Assembly: GCA_016218905.1 (NCBI GenBank)
Contig: JACRCS010000743.1
Span: 1-12,370 of the forward strand
Direction of reading: 5' to 3'
DNA length: 12,370 bases
DNA from: Deltaproteobacteria bacterium
Lineage (GTDB): Bacteria; Desulfobacterota_C; Deferrisomatia; Deferrisomatales; JACRMM01
Shown here: positions 6,949-12,370 of the stretch, in pieces
How the letters are laid out: each line of letters opens with the position of its first letter
Numbering within the stretch: position 1 is the first letter of the stretch
Program-made: the position numbers and the translations under genes
Notes under the pieces: generated by a model
The model's input: only the letters and a program-made list of their open reading frames with translations
Told to the model about the DNA's origin: nothing
The model's database searches: none

Positions 6949-7502
6949 GCGCCCTCCGGTTGGGGAGTCGGCTGCAGCTTGACCGGCCGCTTCGACTCTC
7001 CGGCCTCGGGCGCGGGCGCCTGCGCGGGGGCGGGCGCCGGCTTCGGCTCGATGCCGAGCTGCTTCGCCCGTTCGCGCATCCGGCCCAGCAGCTCGAAGTG
7101 GAAGTCGTGGCGGGAGTAACCGGCCAGCGTGTACTCCTTCGAGTACTCGAGCGCGTCGACGGGGCAGACCTCGACGCAGTTGCCGCAGAGGCTGCACTTC
7201 GTGAAATCGAGATCGTAGCCCACGAGGATCTTCTTCTTCGCGCCCTCGGGTTTCTCCGCGCGCACCGTGATGCACTGGGACGGGCAGGCGCGTTCGCACA
7301 TCATGCAGGTGATGCACTTGGTGTCAGCGGTGACCGGGTCGATCACCAGATCCGTGTGCCCCCGGAAGCCGGGCGTCACCGGCACGACGTCGAACGGGTA
7401 GTGAACGGTGATGGTGGGAGAGAGCATGTGCCGGAGCGTCACCTTCATGCCCACCAGCAGCGACCACAGGCCGGAGAAGATATCGCGGAAGTAGGCGCTC
7501 AT
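6945..7502 (-). CDS. nuoI: NADH-quinone oxidoreductase subunit I (8Fe ferredoxin type)
   Basis: NuoI is the peripheral-arm subunit that passes electrons through clusters N6a and N6b to the N2 cluster on NuoB. Two complete 4Fe-4S motifs are visible: C63-C66-C69-C73 (CITCMMCERACP) and C103-C106-C109-C113 (CSLCGNCVEVCP). An amphipathic N-terminus (about residues 1-30) anchors it to the membrane. The ATG at 7500-7502 overlaps the nuoH stop as ATGA, so upstream in-frame residues belong to nuoH sequence and are not part of this protein. After the core (about residue 150) comes a proline/alanine-rich tail, PKPAPAPAQAPAPEAGE, then a basic segment. The total of 185 residues exceeds the roughly 160-180 typical of bacterial NuoI. 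The tail is probably disordered; a docking role is only a guess. Confidence 0.97.
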   Translation of the reverse strand: MSAYFRDIFSGLWSLLVGMKVTLRHMLSPTITVHYPFDVVPVTPGFRGHTDLVIDPVTADTKCITCMMCERACPSQCITVRAEKPEGAKKKILVGYDLDFTKCSLCGNCVEVCPVDALEYSKEYTLAGYSRHDFHFELLGRMRERAKQLGIEPKPAPAPAQAPAPEAGESKRPVKLQPTPQPEGA

Positions 7503-8476
7503 AGCTTCAACCACACGGCCACAACGAGCAGGTTGACGAGGGAGAACGGAATCAGGACCTTCCAACAGAAGTTCAAGAGCTGGTCGAAACGGGTCCGGGG
7601 AAAGGTCCAGCGGATCCAGATCATGACGAGCAGGAGACCGTACGTCTTGATGAGGAACCAGAAGAGGCCGGTGTAGGGGATATCGAAGAAGGGGCCGTGC
7701 CAGCCGCCCAGGAATAGGGTCGTGGCGATGGAAGCCACGAGGATCATGTTCGTGTACTCGCCGAGGAAGAAGAGGCCGAAGCCCATACCGGCGTACTCCG
7801 TGTGGAAGCCGGCCGTCAGCTCGCTCTCCGCTTCCGGCAGGTCGAAGGGCGCCCGGTTCGTCTCCGCGATCCCCGTGACGAAGTAGATCAGGAAGGCGAC
7901 GAAGCCCATGGGCGTGAACACGAACCAGTAGCTCTGCTGGGCGGCCACGATGTCGCTCATCCGGAAGCTGCCCACCCAGAGGACGATCGTGAGGAGACAG
8001 ATGAGCAGCGGGATCTCGTACGCCACGTTCTGGGCGACTGCCCGCACCGCCCCGAAGAGGGAGTACTTGTTCGCCGAGCTCCACCCGGCGATGAGGAGCG
8101 CGAGCACGTTTACGGCGGAGAGCGCGACGATGAAGAGGACGCCGATGTCCAGGTCCCGCACCTGAAGCGAAGCGGACCAGGGCACGACGATGAGGGCCAC
8201 GATGGGGGGCGCGAAGCTGAGCATCGGCGCCAGGCGAAAGAGCTTCGAGTCGGCGTTCTTCGGCACGATGATCTGCTTGCCCATGAGCTTCAGCCCGTCG
8301 ACTGCGGTCTGCAGGAGGCCGAAGGGGCCGACCTCGAAGGGGCCGGGTCGCCGCTGGATATGTCCGCAGAGCTTCCGCTCGACGAGCACCATGATCGCCG
8401 AGTTGGCGAAGGCGAAGACGACCACGATCACCACGGAGACGATGATGCGCAGCAGCTCGGGAGGTAGACCGTCCAT
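7499..8476 (-). CDS. nuoH: NADH-quinone oxidoreductase subunit H
   Basis: NuoH (325 residues) is the eight-helix membrane subunit that builds most of the quinone channel and joins the peripheral arm to the pump arm. Family motifs are present: VLVERKLCGHIQRR near TM1-TM2 (E34), GPFGLLQTAVDGLKL (49-63), GWSSANKYSLFGAVRAVAQ (131-149) with the following YEIP (E154), and ETNRAPFDLPEAESEL (205-220) leading into HTEYAGM. One change is visible in the otherwise very conserved R-x-GPN-R-GP loop, which here reads RPGPFEVGP. AGAGG lies five bases before the start ATG at 8474-8476. The 3' end overlaps nuoI by ATGA. The upstream side faces a 112-bp repeat-bearing gap where nuoE, nuoF and nuoG would stand in a 14-gene operon. 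Confidence 0.97.
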   Translation of the reverse strand: MDGLPPELLRIIVSVVIVVVFAFANSAIMVLVERKLCGHIQRRPGPFEVGPFGLLQTAVDGLKLMGKQIIVPKNADSKLFRLAPMLSFAPPIVALIVVPWSASLQVRDLDIGVLFIVALSAVNVLALLIAGWSSANKYSLFGAVRAVAQNVAYEIPLLICLLTIVLWVGSFRMSDIVAAQQSYWFVFTPMGFVAFLIYFVTGIAETNRAPFDLPEAESELTAGFHTEYAGMGFGLFFLGEYTNMILVASIATTLFLGGWHGPFFDIPYTGLFWFLIKTYGLLLVMIWIRWTFPRTRFDQLLNFCWKVLIPFSLVNLLVVAVWLKL

Positions 8477-8588
8477 GAAGACCTCTTTTGCCGTTAGCTG
8501 TCAGCTGTTAAGAGTGAAGACCTCGTGGACGCACCCGTCATCCTCGATCTCCTAACTGCTAATTGCTAAGAGCTAATCGCTGATCCGA
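8476..8588. repeat. Degenerate TTAGC/CTGTCAGC-type repeat tract in the nuoD-nuoH gap
   Basis: The gap holds no gene. A perfect 10-bp direct repeat TGAAGACCTC lies at 8476-8485 and 8515-8524; the first copy contains the nuoH ribosome binding site. Between them is TTAGCTGTCAGCTGTTA, with AGCTG-T-CAGCT at 8496-8506. Further on is the related tract CTAACTGCTAATTGCTAA, ending near GCTAATCGCTGA (8551-8582). The segments 8501-8514 and 8549-8562 are imperfect inverted copies (11 of 14 matching), so the tract can fold on itself. The octamer CTGTCAGC is shared with the nuoM-nuoN gap. Possible roles are mRNA stability, partial termination or a mobile miniature repeat; none is demonstrated. Confidence 0.6.
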
Positions 8589-9704
8589 TCACCGGTCGAT
8601 CTCCGGGATGACGAGATCGAACGTACCCATGATGACCACCAGGTCCGCGAGCAGGACTCCCCGGGTGAGCTCGTTCAGAAGACTCAGGTTGGAGTAGCAG
8701 GGCGACCGGACCTTCAGCCGGTACGCCTGGTCGGAGCCGTCGGCGACGAGATAGTACCCGACGAGGCCCCGGGCTCCCTCCACCGCCTGATAGGTGTCTC
8801 CCGGACCCACCTTCAGCTTCTTGGGCATCTTCTCGGGGAGGATCGGTCCGTCGGGCAGCTTATCGAGCGCCTGCTCGATGATCCGCAGGCTCTGCTCCAT
8901 CTCGGCGATGCGCACCTGGTAGCGGGCGAAGGAGTCTCCTTCGGGGAAGGTCGGCACCTCGAAGTCGAACTCCGGATAGACGGAGTAGGGCTCGACCTTG
9001 CGCACGTCGAAGGGGATGCCGCTTCCCCGGATCACCGGGCCCGTGGCGCCGTACTTGAGGGCCATGTCCTGCGAGATGACGCCGACGCCTTCGACGCGCT
9101 TTCGGAAGATCACGTTTCCGGTGACGAGCTTGTCGTACGTCTCGAAGCGGCTCCGCATCCGCTTCACGAACTCGCGGGTGCCGGCGATGAAGCGTTCGTC
9201 GGCGTCCTTGCAGACTCCGCCGATCCGCATGTAGCTGTGGACGAACCGGCCGCCCGTGATGTCCTCCAGCAGGTCGACGATGAACTCGCGGTCGTCGAAG
9301 GAATAGAGGATCGGGGTGAAGGCGCCCATGTCGAGGAGAAACGCACCCAACCAGAGGAGATGGCTCGCGATCCGGTTGAGCTCGGTCGTGATTACGCGGA
9401 GGTACTCGGCCCGAAGGGGGGCCTCGATACCCGCCAGGCGCTCCACCGCCAGGACGAACCCGTGGTTGAAGGGCAGGCCGCAGCCGTAGTCCATCCGGCC
9501 CATGTTCGCGTAGAAGCCGTTGTAGGGCCGCACCTCGCCGCACTTCTCCTGCATCCGGTGGCCGTAGCCGATCACCGGGTGCGCCTCGAGGACGTACTCG
9601 CCGTCGAGACGAAGGACCACCCGGAGCACCCCGTGGGTGCTGGGGTGCTGCGGCCCCATGTTGAGGACGAGGGTCTCGCGGTTGGGATCGGGCTGCGGGA
9701 TCAT
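8589..9704 (-). CDS. nuoD: NADH-quinone oxidoreductase subunit D (49 kDa-type)
   Basis: NuoD forms one wall of the quinone-reduction site, homologous to the large subunit of NiFe hydrogenases but without the metal-binding cysteines. The N-terminus shows MGPQHPSTHGVLR, with H20 and H24, and Y73 in GRMDYG corresponds to the quinone headgroup tyrosine. The conserved helix ASHLLWLGAFLLDMGAFTP, the SYMRIGGV segment, ARGLVGYYLVADGSDQAYRLKVRSP and the terminal DLVIPEIDR all fit. The length of 371 is normal for a stand-alone NuoD. The usual GYLHRG-x-EK element reads GYGHRMQEK here (46-54), and the following residues are also divergent. The start overlaps the nuoC stop as ATGA. Confidence 0.97.
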   Translation of the reverse strand: MIPQPDPNRETLVLNMGPQHPSTHGVLRVVLRLDGEYVLEAHPVIGYGHRMQEKCGEVRPYNGFYANMGRMDYGCGLPFNHGFVLAVERLAGIEAPLRAEYLRVITTELNRIASHLLWLGAFLLDMGAFTPILYSFDDREFIVDLLEDITGGRFVHSYMRIGGVCKDADERFIAGTREFVKRMRSRFETYDKLVTGNVIFRKRVEGVGVISQDMALKYGATGPVIRGSGIPFDVRKVEPYSVYPEFDFEVPTFPEGDSFARYQVRIAEMEQSLRIIEQALDKLPDGPILPEKMPKKLKVGPGDTYQAVEGARGLVGYYLVADGSDQAYRLKVRSPCYSNLSLLNELTRGVLLADLVVIMGTFDLVIPEIDR

Positions 9705-10261
9705 GCTTCCCCCTCGTCCTTCGGCGGCCTCTCCTTCTTCGGCCGGGGTTTGGCTCCCGCCTCCGCCTCCGCTCCCTCCGGGGTCGGAGGGGCGAACTCG
9801 GGAATGAGGCTCCCGATGGCCCGAACGTTGGCCTCGGACTTCAGAAGAGGCCGCAGGTCGCCCGCGTCCTCCGGGAGGATCAGGGGGGAGAGGTCCGGGT
9901 GCCCGCGGAAGACGATGCCGTGGAAGTCGTGGGCCTCCCGCTCGTGCCAGTTGGCCCCGGGATAGACCTCGTGGATCGTGGGGAGCTCCGGTTTCTCCCT
10001 CGGGATCAGCGCTCGACCCTGGACGGCGCAGTTCTCGCGGGGGTGGCAGAAGTGGTACACCACCATCATCTCCGGCGTCCCGTCGACACCCGCCAGGTCG
10101 CGCAGGAGGAAGCCCTTCTCGCGGAGCGCGCGGGCGAGCGACACCACCTTGTCGGCCGCGACCGTGACGTCCAGGTGGGCCCCCCGCGTCTTGTAGTCGG
10201 GCCTGAGGACCTTATCGGGGCCGAGTTCCTCCAGCGCCGCGGCGACGTCGTCGAGCAGCAT
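9701..10261 (-). CDS. nuoC: NADH-quinone oxidoreductase subunit C (30 kDa-type)
   Basis: NuoC is a peripheral-arm subunit without cofactors that packs against NuoD and NuoI. The family signature is clear: ANWHEREAHDFHGIVFRG (103-120), then HPDLSPLILPED (121-132). The N-terminal alpha/beta domain precedes it. The C-terminus (about 157-186) is an added low-complexity stretch rich in Pro, Glu, Ala and Lys that is absent from compact homologues and probably disordered. The start ATG at 10259-10261 lies three bases after the nuoB stop, with a G-rich AAGGGGGG element eight bases upstream. nuoC and nuoD are separate genes here, not the fused NuoCD of enterobacteria. Confidence 0.96.
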   Translation of the reverse strand: MLLDDVAAALEELGPDKVLRPDYKTRGAHLDVTVAADKVVSLARALREKGFLLRDLAGVDGTPEMMVVYHFCHPRENCAVQGRALIPREKPELPTIHEVYPGANWHEREAHDFHGIVFRGHPDLSPLILPEDAGDLRPLLKSEANVRAIGSLIPEFAPPTPEGAEAEAGAKPRPKKERPPKDEGEA

Positions 10262-10264
10262 CGG

Positions 10265-10882
10265 CTAGCCCCCCTTGCCGGCGTGGGCAGTCCCCCGCTT
10301 CTTCGGCGCGAGGAGCCCTCGAAACTGGGGAAACGGGTGCCGGACACCCGAGATCTTCTCCTGGAGCTTCAGAATCCCCTCGAGCAGGCCCTCGGGGCGG
10401 GGCGGGCAGCCCGGGACGTAGACGTCCACCGGGATGAGGCGATCGACCCCCTCCACCACGTTATAGTTCTCCGCGATCTTGAAGGGACCTCCGGACATCG
10501 CGCAGTTCCCCATGGCCAGCACCCATTTGGGCGACGGCATCTGCTCGTAGAGCGTGAGCACGACGGGGGCCATCTTCTTGTTGACCGTGCCCGCCACGAT
10601 CAGGAGGTCAGCCTGCCGGGGCGACGGGCGGAAGACCTCCGCGCCCCACCGGGAGAGGTCCCAGCGGGCCATGCCGAGGGCCATCATCTCGATGGCGCAG
10701 CAGGCGAGACCGAAGGTCACCGGCCACAGCGAGTTGGCGCGACAGTGGTCCAGGACCGTGTCGAGGATCGGATGGCGGAGCCGCGCGGGGACCTCCTCGA
10801 ACTGGTATCCCGGGCCCGGCTCTATGCTCGGGCAGAGCGCGCAGTGGGGGTGTTTCAGTCCAGAGGGATCTGTCGGGGCCAA
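10265..10882 (-). CDS. nuoB: NADH-quinone oxidoreductase subunit B (N2 cluster subunit)
   Basis: NuoB binds the terminal 4Fe-4S cluster N2 that reduces quinone at the interface with NuoD. The cluster ligands are visible: the tandem cysteines in [11 protein letters not shown] (C61, C62), the cysteine in MGNCAMSGG (C127) and that in VPGCPPRPE (C159). NSLWPVTFG precedes the tandem pair as usual. No ATG lies near the expected start. I choose TTG at 10880-10882 because GGGAG sits seven bases upstream, which gives 205 residues and a 28-nt overlap with nuoA. Longer in-frame readings run through nuoA and are rejected. The N-terminal extension before the core has two further cysteines (CALC, about residues 14-17), and the C-terminus is basic. 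The stop is TAG. Confidence 0.95.
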   Translation of the reverse strand: MAPTDPSGLKHPHCALCPSIEPGPGYQFEEVPARLRHPILDTVLDHCRANSLWPVTFGLACCAIEMMALGMARWDLSRWGAEVFRPSPRQADLLIVAGTVNKKMAPVVLTLYEQMPSPKWVLAMGNCAMSGGPFKIAENYNVVEGVDRLIPVDVYVPGCPPRPEGLLEGILKLQEKISGVRHPFPQFRGLLAPKKRGTAHAGKGG

Positions 10883-11244
10883 GTGAACACTCCCTTTCGC
10901 CAGGCGAAAGCCACGGCGAGTGCCAGGATCGCGACGAAGAGGACGACTTCCAGCGCGACGTGGAACCCCGGAATCTTCTTGTAGGCCAGCGCGACCGGAA
11001 AGAGGTAGAGGACGTCGACGTCGAAGGCGAGAAACATCAGCGCGTAGAGGTAGTACACCACGCCGTAACGGACCCACGCCGGGCCGATCGGCTCCATGCC
11101 GCACTCGTACGTATCGAACGTCTTGGCCCAGCGGGAGCGGGGGGCGAGGAGGGCGGCGACGCCGAAGGGCAAGGCTGCCGCGAGGAATCCCACCGCCAGG
11201 AAGACGAGGACGTAGGCGTGGTCGAGCACCCACTGATCGTTCAA
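10855..11244 (-). CDS. nuoA: NADH-quinone oxidoreductase subunit A
   Basis: NuoA is a three-helix membrane subunit near the quinone channel and first gene of the operon. The loop motif [13 protein letters not shown] (42-54) and the second-helix motif [15 protein letters not shown] (71-85) identify it. In the latter the usual D-x-E pair is D75-x-D77. The start is not an ATG: a strong AGGAGG at 11253-11258 is followed eight bases later by TTG (11242-11244), giving 129 residues, a normal NuoA length. The frame stays open upstream for about 60 codons, but that part is AT-rich, has no NuoA character and contains the likely promoter. The 3' end overlaps nuoB by 28 nt. Confidence 0.95.
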   Translation of the reverse strand: MNDQWVLDHAYVLVFLAVGFLAAALPFGVAALLAPRSRWAKTFDTYECGMEPIGPAWVRYGVVYYLYALMFLAFDVDVLYLFPVALAYKKIPGFHVALEVVLFVAILALAVAFAWRKGVFTWPRQIPLD

Positions 11245-11252
11245 GGCCGTCA

Positions 11253-11258
11253 CCTCCT
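11253..11258 (-). promoter_or_regulatory. Ribosome binding site deciding the nuoA TTG start
   Basis: AGGAGG on the minus strand, continuing as AGGAGGTGA, is the best anti-16S match at this junction. The GTG inside it (11251-11253) is too close to serve as its start codon. The TTG at 11242-11244 is eight bases downstream and in the nuoA frame, which fixes the start. Confidence 0.75.
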
Positions 11259-11282
11259 CTCCGGGTGCATCAAGCGGTGCGG

Positions 11283-11312
11283 ACGATAGGACATCGGAGG
11301 GTTTGATGTCAA
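11283..11312 (-). promoter_or_regulatory. Candidate sigma-70 promoter for the nuo operon
   Basis: On the minus strand a perfect -35 TTGACA (11307-11312) is followed after 18 bp by TATCGT (11283-11288), which matches four of six -10 positions. Transcription would begin about 30-35 bases before the nuoA TTG, leaving a short leader that carries the AGGAGG. Position and orientation support it; no experimental or comparative evidence is available. Confidence 0.45.
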
Positions 11313-11472
11313 CAACTACGGCTCGTTCTGGAGGGCTAGAAGACAAAAAGTCCGCGTTCTCGAAAGGAAAAGCTTTCATTAATCCGACTGCATTTCTGTT
11401 GTGGAGCGACGCAGAAGCGATGAGCGCCATTAGTAATGAACGTACCTATAAACCAATGTTTTAGTAGAATAA

Positions 11473-11488
11473 GGCTCCAGCTGGAGCC
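11473..11488. promoter_or_regulatory. Perfect 16-bp palindrome, possible operator
   Basis: GGCTCCAGCTGGAGCC reads identically on both strands and breaks off at both flanks. It lies in the divergent region about 160 bp upstream of the proposed nuoA -35 and 65 bp upstream of the proposed amidase -35. It could be a site for a dimeric regulator. No U-run follows, so termination is unlikely. The regulator is unknown. Confidence 0.35.
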
Positions 11489-11552
11489 GATGCCAACGTC
11501 CCGCCTTGAGGGCTTCTCCTGAAAGAGTCGGCGAGGTGCCACCAACCGGCAG

Positions 11553-11582
11553 TTGACAACTCCCGCCGAATCAAGGTCTCAT
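11553..11582 (+). promoter_or_regulatory. Candidate sigma-70 promoter for the amidase gene
   Basis: A plus-strand TTGACA (11553-11558) is followed after 18 bp by TCTCAT (11577-11582), four of six matches to the -10 consensus. Transcription would begin about 35-40 bases before the GTG start. The -10 is weak and the call rests mainly on the perfect -35 and its position. Confidence 0.33.
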
Positions 11583-11626
11583 CGGTCACGTCGGTTTGAG
11601 CCGCAGCGGACGAGGAGAAAGACCGG

Positions 11627-12370
11627 GTGCGACGAGAAGGAAAGGAAACCACGCGGGTAGGGCGAGGGGCCGCTCTGGCGGTGCTTTTCGGGCTCCTGGG
11701 GTGGGCGCACGGGGGGGCGGCGGGCGTCGCGGTGGTCGAACGGCCGGTTCCGTTCGGCGAAACCCGAACCGCTCTCACCCTCGAGTACATCCGCGCCCAC
11801 TACGACCCGGCTGCCTCGTCCATCGCGATCGTCCCACGGATGATCGTCGTGCACTGGACGGGCTCGAGGACGCTCGTGTCCGCTCTCGAGACCTTCCGCT
11901 CGGAGCGCCTGGCCGGCCGGCCGGAGCTCGCGCGGGCGGGCGAGGTGAACGTCTCCGCCCACTATCTCGTCGATCGGAACGGGACCATCTACCACCTGGT
12001 GCCCGACTCGCGGATGGCGCGCCACGTCATCGGCCTCAACCGCTCGGCCATCGGGATCGAGAACGTGGGCGGTCCGCGGGATCCGCTCACCTCCGCGCAG
12101 TTGGAAGCCAACGCCCGGCTGGTCCGCGAGCTCAAGCAGAAGTACCCGGACCTTCGATACCTGATCGGCCACCATGAGTACGGCCGGTTCCGGGGGACGC
12201 CGCTCTGGGAGGAGCGCGATCCTTCCTACTTCACCGGGAAGCAGGATCCCGGGCCGGACTTCATGAAGCGCCTCCGGGAGCGCGTCTCGGACCTCGGGCT
12301 CTCCTCTGCCTGGACCTCGAAGGAGCCGTGTTCGGCGGTCGTCCTGGGGGAGAGCCGGTGCGCGGTGCCC
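11627..12370 (+). CDS. Exported N-acetylmuramoyl-L-alanine amidase (Amidase_2 type), 3' end outside window
   Basis: This is a zinc amidase of the AmpD/PGRP-like Amidase_2 fold that cleaves the bond between MurNAc and L-alanine in peptidoglycan. The GTG at 11627-11629 follows GAGGAG at 11611-11616. It gives a basic N-terminus, a hydrophobic stretch (about residues 18-29, AALAVLFGLLGW) and a small-residue region GGAAGVA suited to signal peptidase, so it acts outside the cytoplasm. Catalytic-domain landmarks are IVVHWT (H76, zinc), SAHYLVDRNGTIYHLVPD (110-127), GIENVGG (E145), LIGHHEYGRF (H182/H183, zinc) and KQDPGPDFM (D207, zinc). About 20 residues separate the HH and KxDPGP motifs, more than in minimal AmpD. 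The frame is still open at the edge after 248 codons, with two cysteines (C235, C245) near the end. It is divergent from nuoA and not obviously connected to respiration. Confidence 0.9.
   Translation, partial: MRREGKETTRVGRGAALAVLFGLLGWAHGGAAGVAVVERPVPFGETRTALTLEYIRAHYDPAASSIAIVPRMIVVHWTGSRTLVSALETFRSERLAGRPELARAGEVNVSAHYLVDRNGTIYHLVPDSRMARHVIGLNRSAIGIENVGGPRDPLTSAQLEANARLVRELKQKYPDLRYLIGHHEYGRFRGTPLWEERDPSYFTGKQDPGPDFMKRLRERVSDLGLSSAWTSKEPCSAVVLGESRCAVP

Larger units (their letters stand above)
11245..11626. other. Divergent intergenic region between nuoA and the amidase gene, locally AT-rich
   Basis: No convincing gene lies in this 382-bp region. About 11336-11472 is visibly AT-richer than the rest of the window (AAAAAG, ATTAAT, CTATAAACC and TTTTAGTAGAATAA type stretches). 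It contains CATTA-G-TAATG (11428-11438) and, next to it, a perfect 16-bp palindrome (11473-11488). Promoter-like elements face both ways, at 11283-11312 and 11553-11582. I recognise no riboswitch or tRNA in it. The composition suggests a control region or remnant of acquired DNA. Confidence 0.7.

Noticed and set aside
8490..8582. CRISPR-like array in the nuoD-nuoH gap
   Set aside because: Units are too short and degenerate, with no constant repeat length or unique spacers.
11245..11430. Extension of nuoA upstream to an ATG at 11428-11430 (191 aa)
   Set aside because: The added 62 residues have no NuoA character, lie in the AT-rich intergenic stretch and span the likely promoter; a strong AGGAGG favours the TTG start.
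11461..11790. Minus-strand frame of 109 codons in the divergent region
   Set aside because: It overlaps the signal peptide region of the amidase and has low-complexity Ser/Arg/Pro composition and no recognisable domain.

Overview
The window is GC-rich bacterial DNA. It is dominated by one long minus-strand operon for the respiratory complex I (NADH:quinone oxidoreductase-type) proton pump. A divergent plus-strand gene for an exported peptidoglycan amidase sits at the right edge. Gene content and GC bias suggest a high-GC soil or sediment lineage such as Methylomirabilota, Desulfobacterota or Acidobacteriota. That placement is a guess, because the sequence carries no taxonomic marker such as rRNA.

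Read in the direction of transcription (right to left), the operon is nuoA, nuoB, nuoC, nuoD, nuoH, nuoI, nuoJ, nuoK, a 488-residue MrpD-like antiporter subunit, an 89-residue two-helix membrane protein, a 584-residue NuoL/MrpD-like antiporter subunit, nuoM, and nuoN, which runs off the left edge. Most junctions are ATGA overlaps or gaps of a few bases, so the genes are probably translationally coupled. The only larger gaps are nuoD-nuoH (112 bp) and nuoM-nuoN (98 bp). Both carry short degenerate repeats that share the unit CTGTCAGC.

B, C, D and I form the peripheral quinone-reducing arm with the N2 and N6a/N6b iron-sulfur clusters. A, H, J and K form the proximal membrane arm. The antiporter-like proteins form the distal proton-pumping arm. 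Two things differ from the textbook 14-gene operon. The NADH-input genes nuoE, nuoF and nuoG are absent from their usual place between nuoD and nuoH, so the electron donor is not defined here. Also, the single NuoL is replaced by two antiporter-like proteins around a small membrane protein, giving four antiporter-like subunits instead of three.

nuoN has an in-frame TAG at codon 71, with perfectly conserved reading frame on both sides. It is either a real nonsense mutation or a sequence error. A 382-bp divergent intergenic region (11245-11626) is locally AT-rich, holds a plausible promoter facing each way, and contains a perfect 16-bp palindrome.
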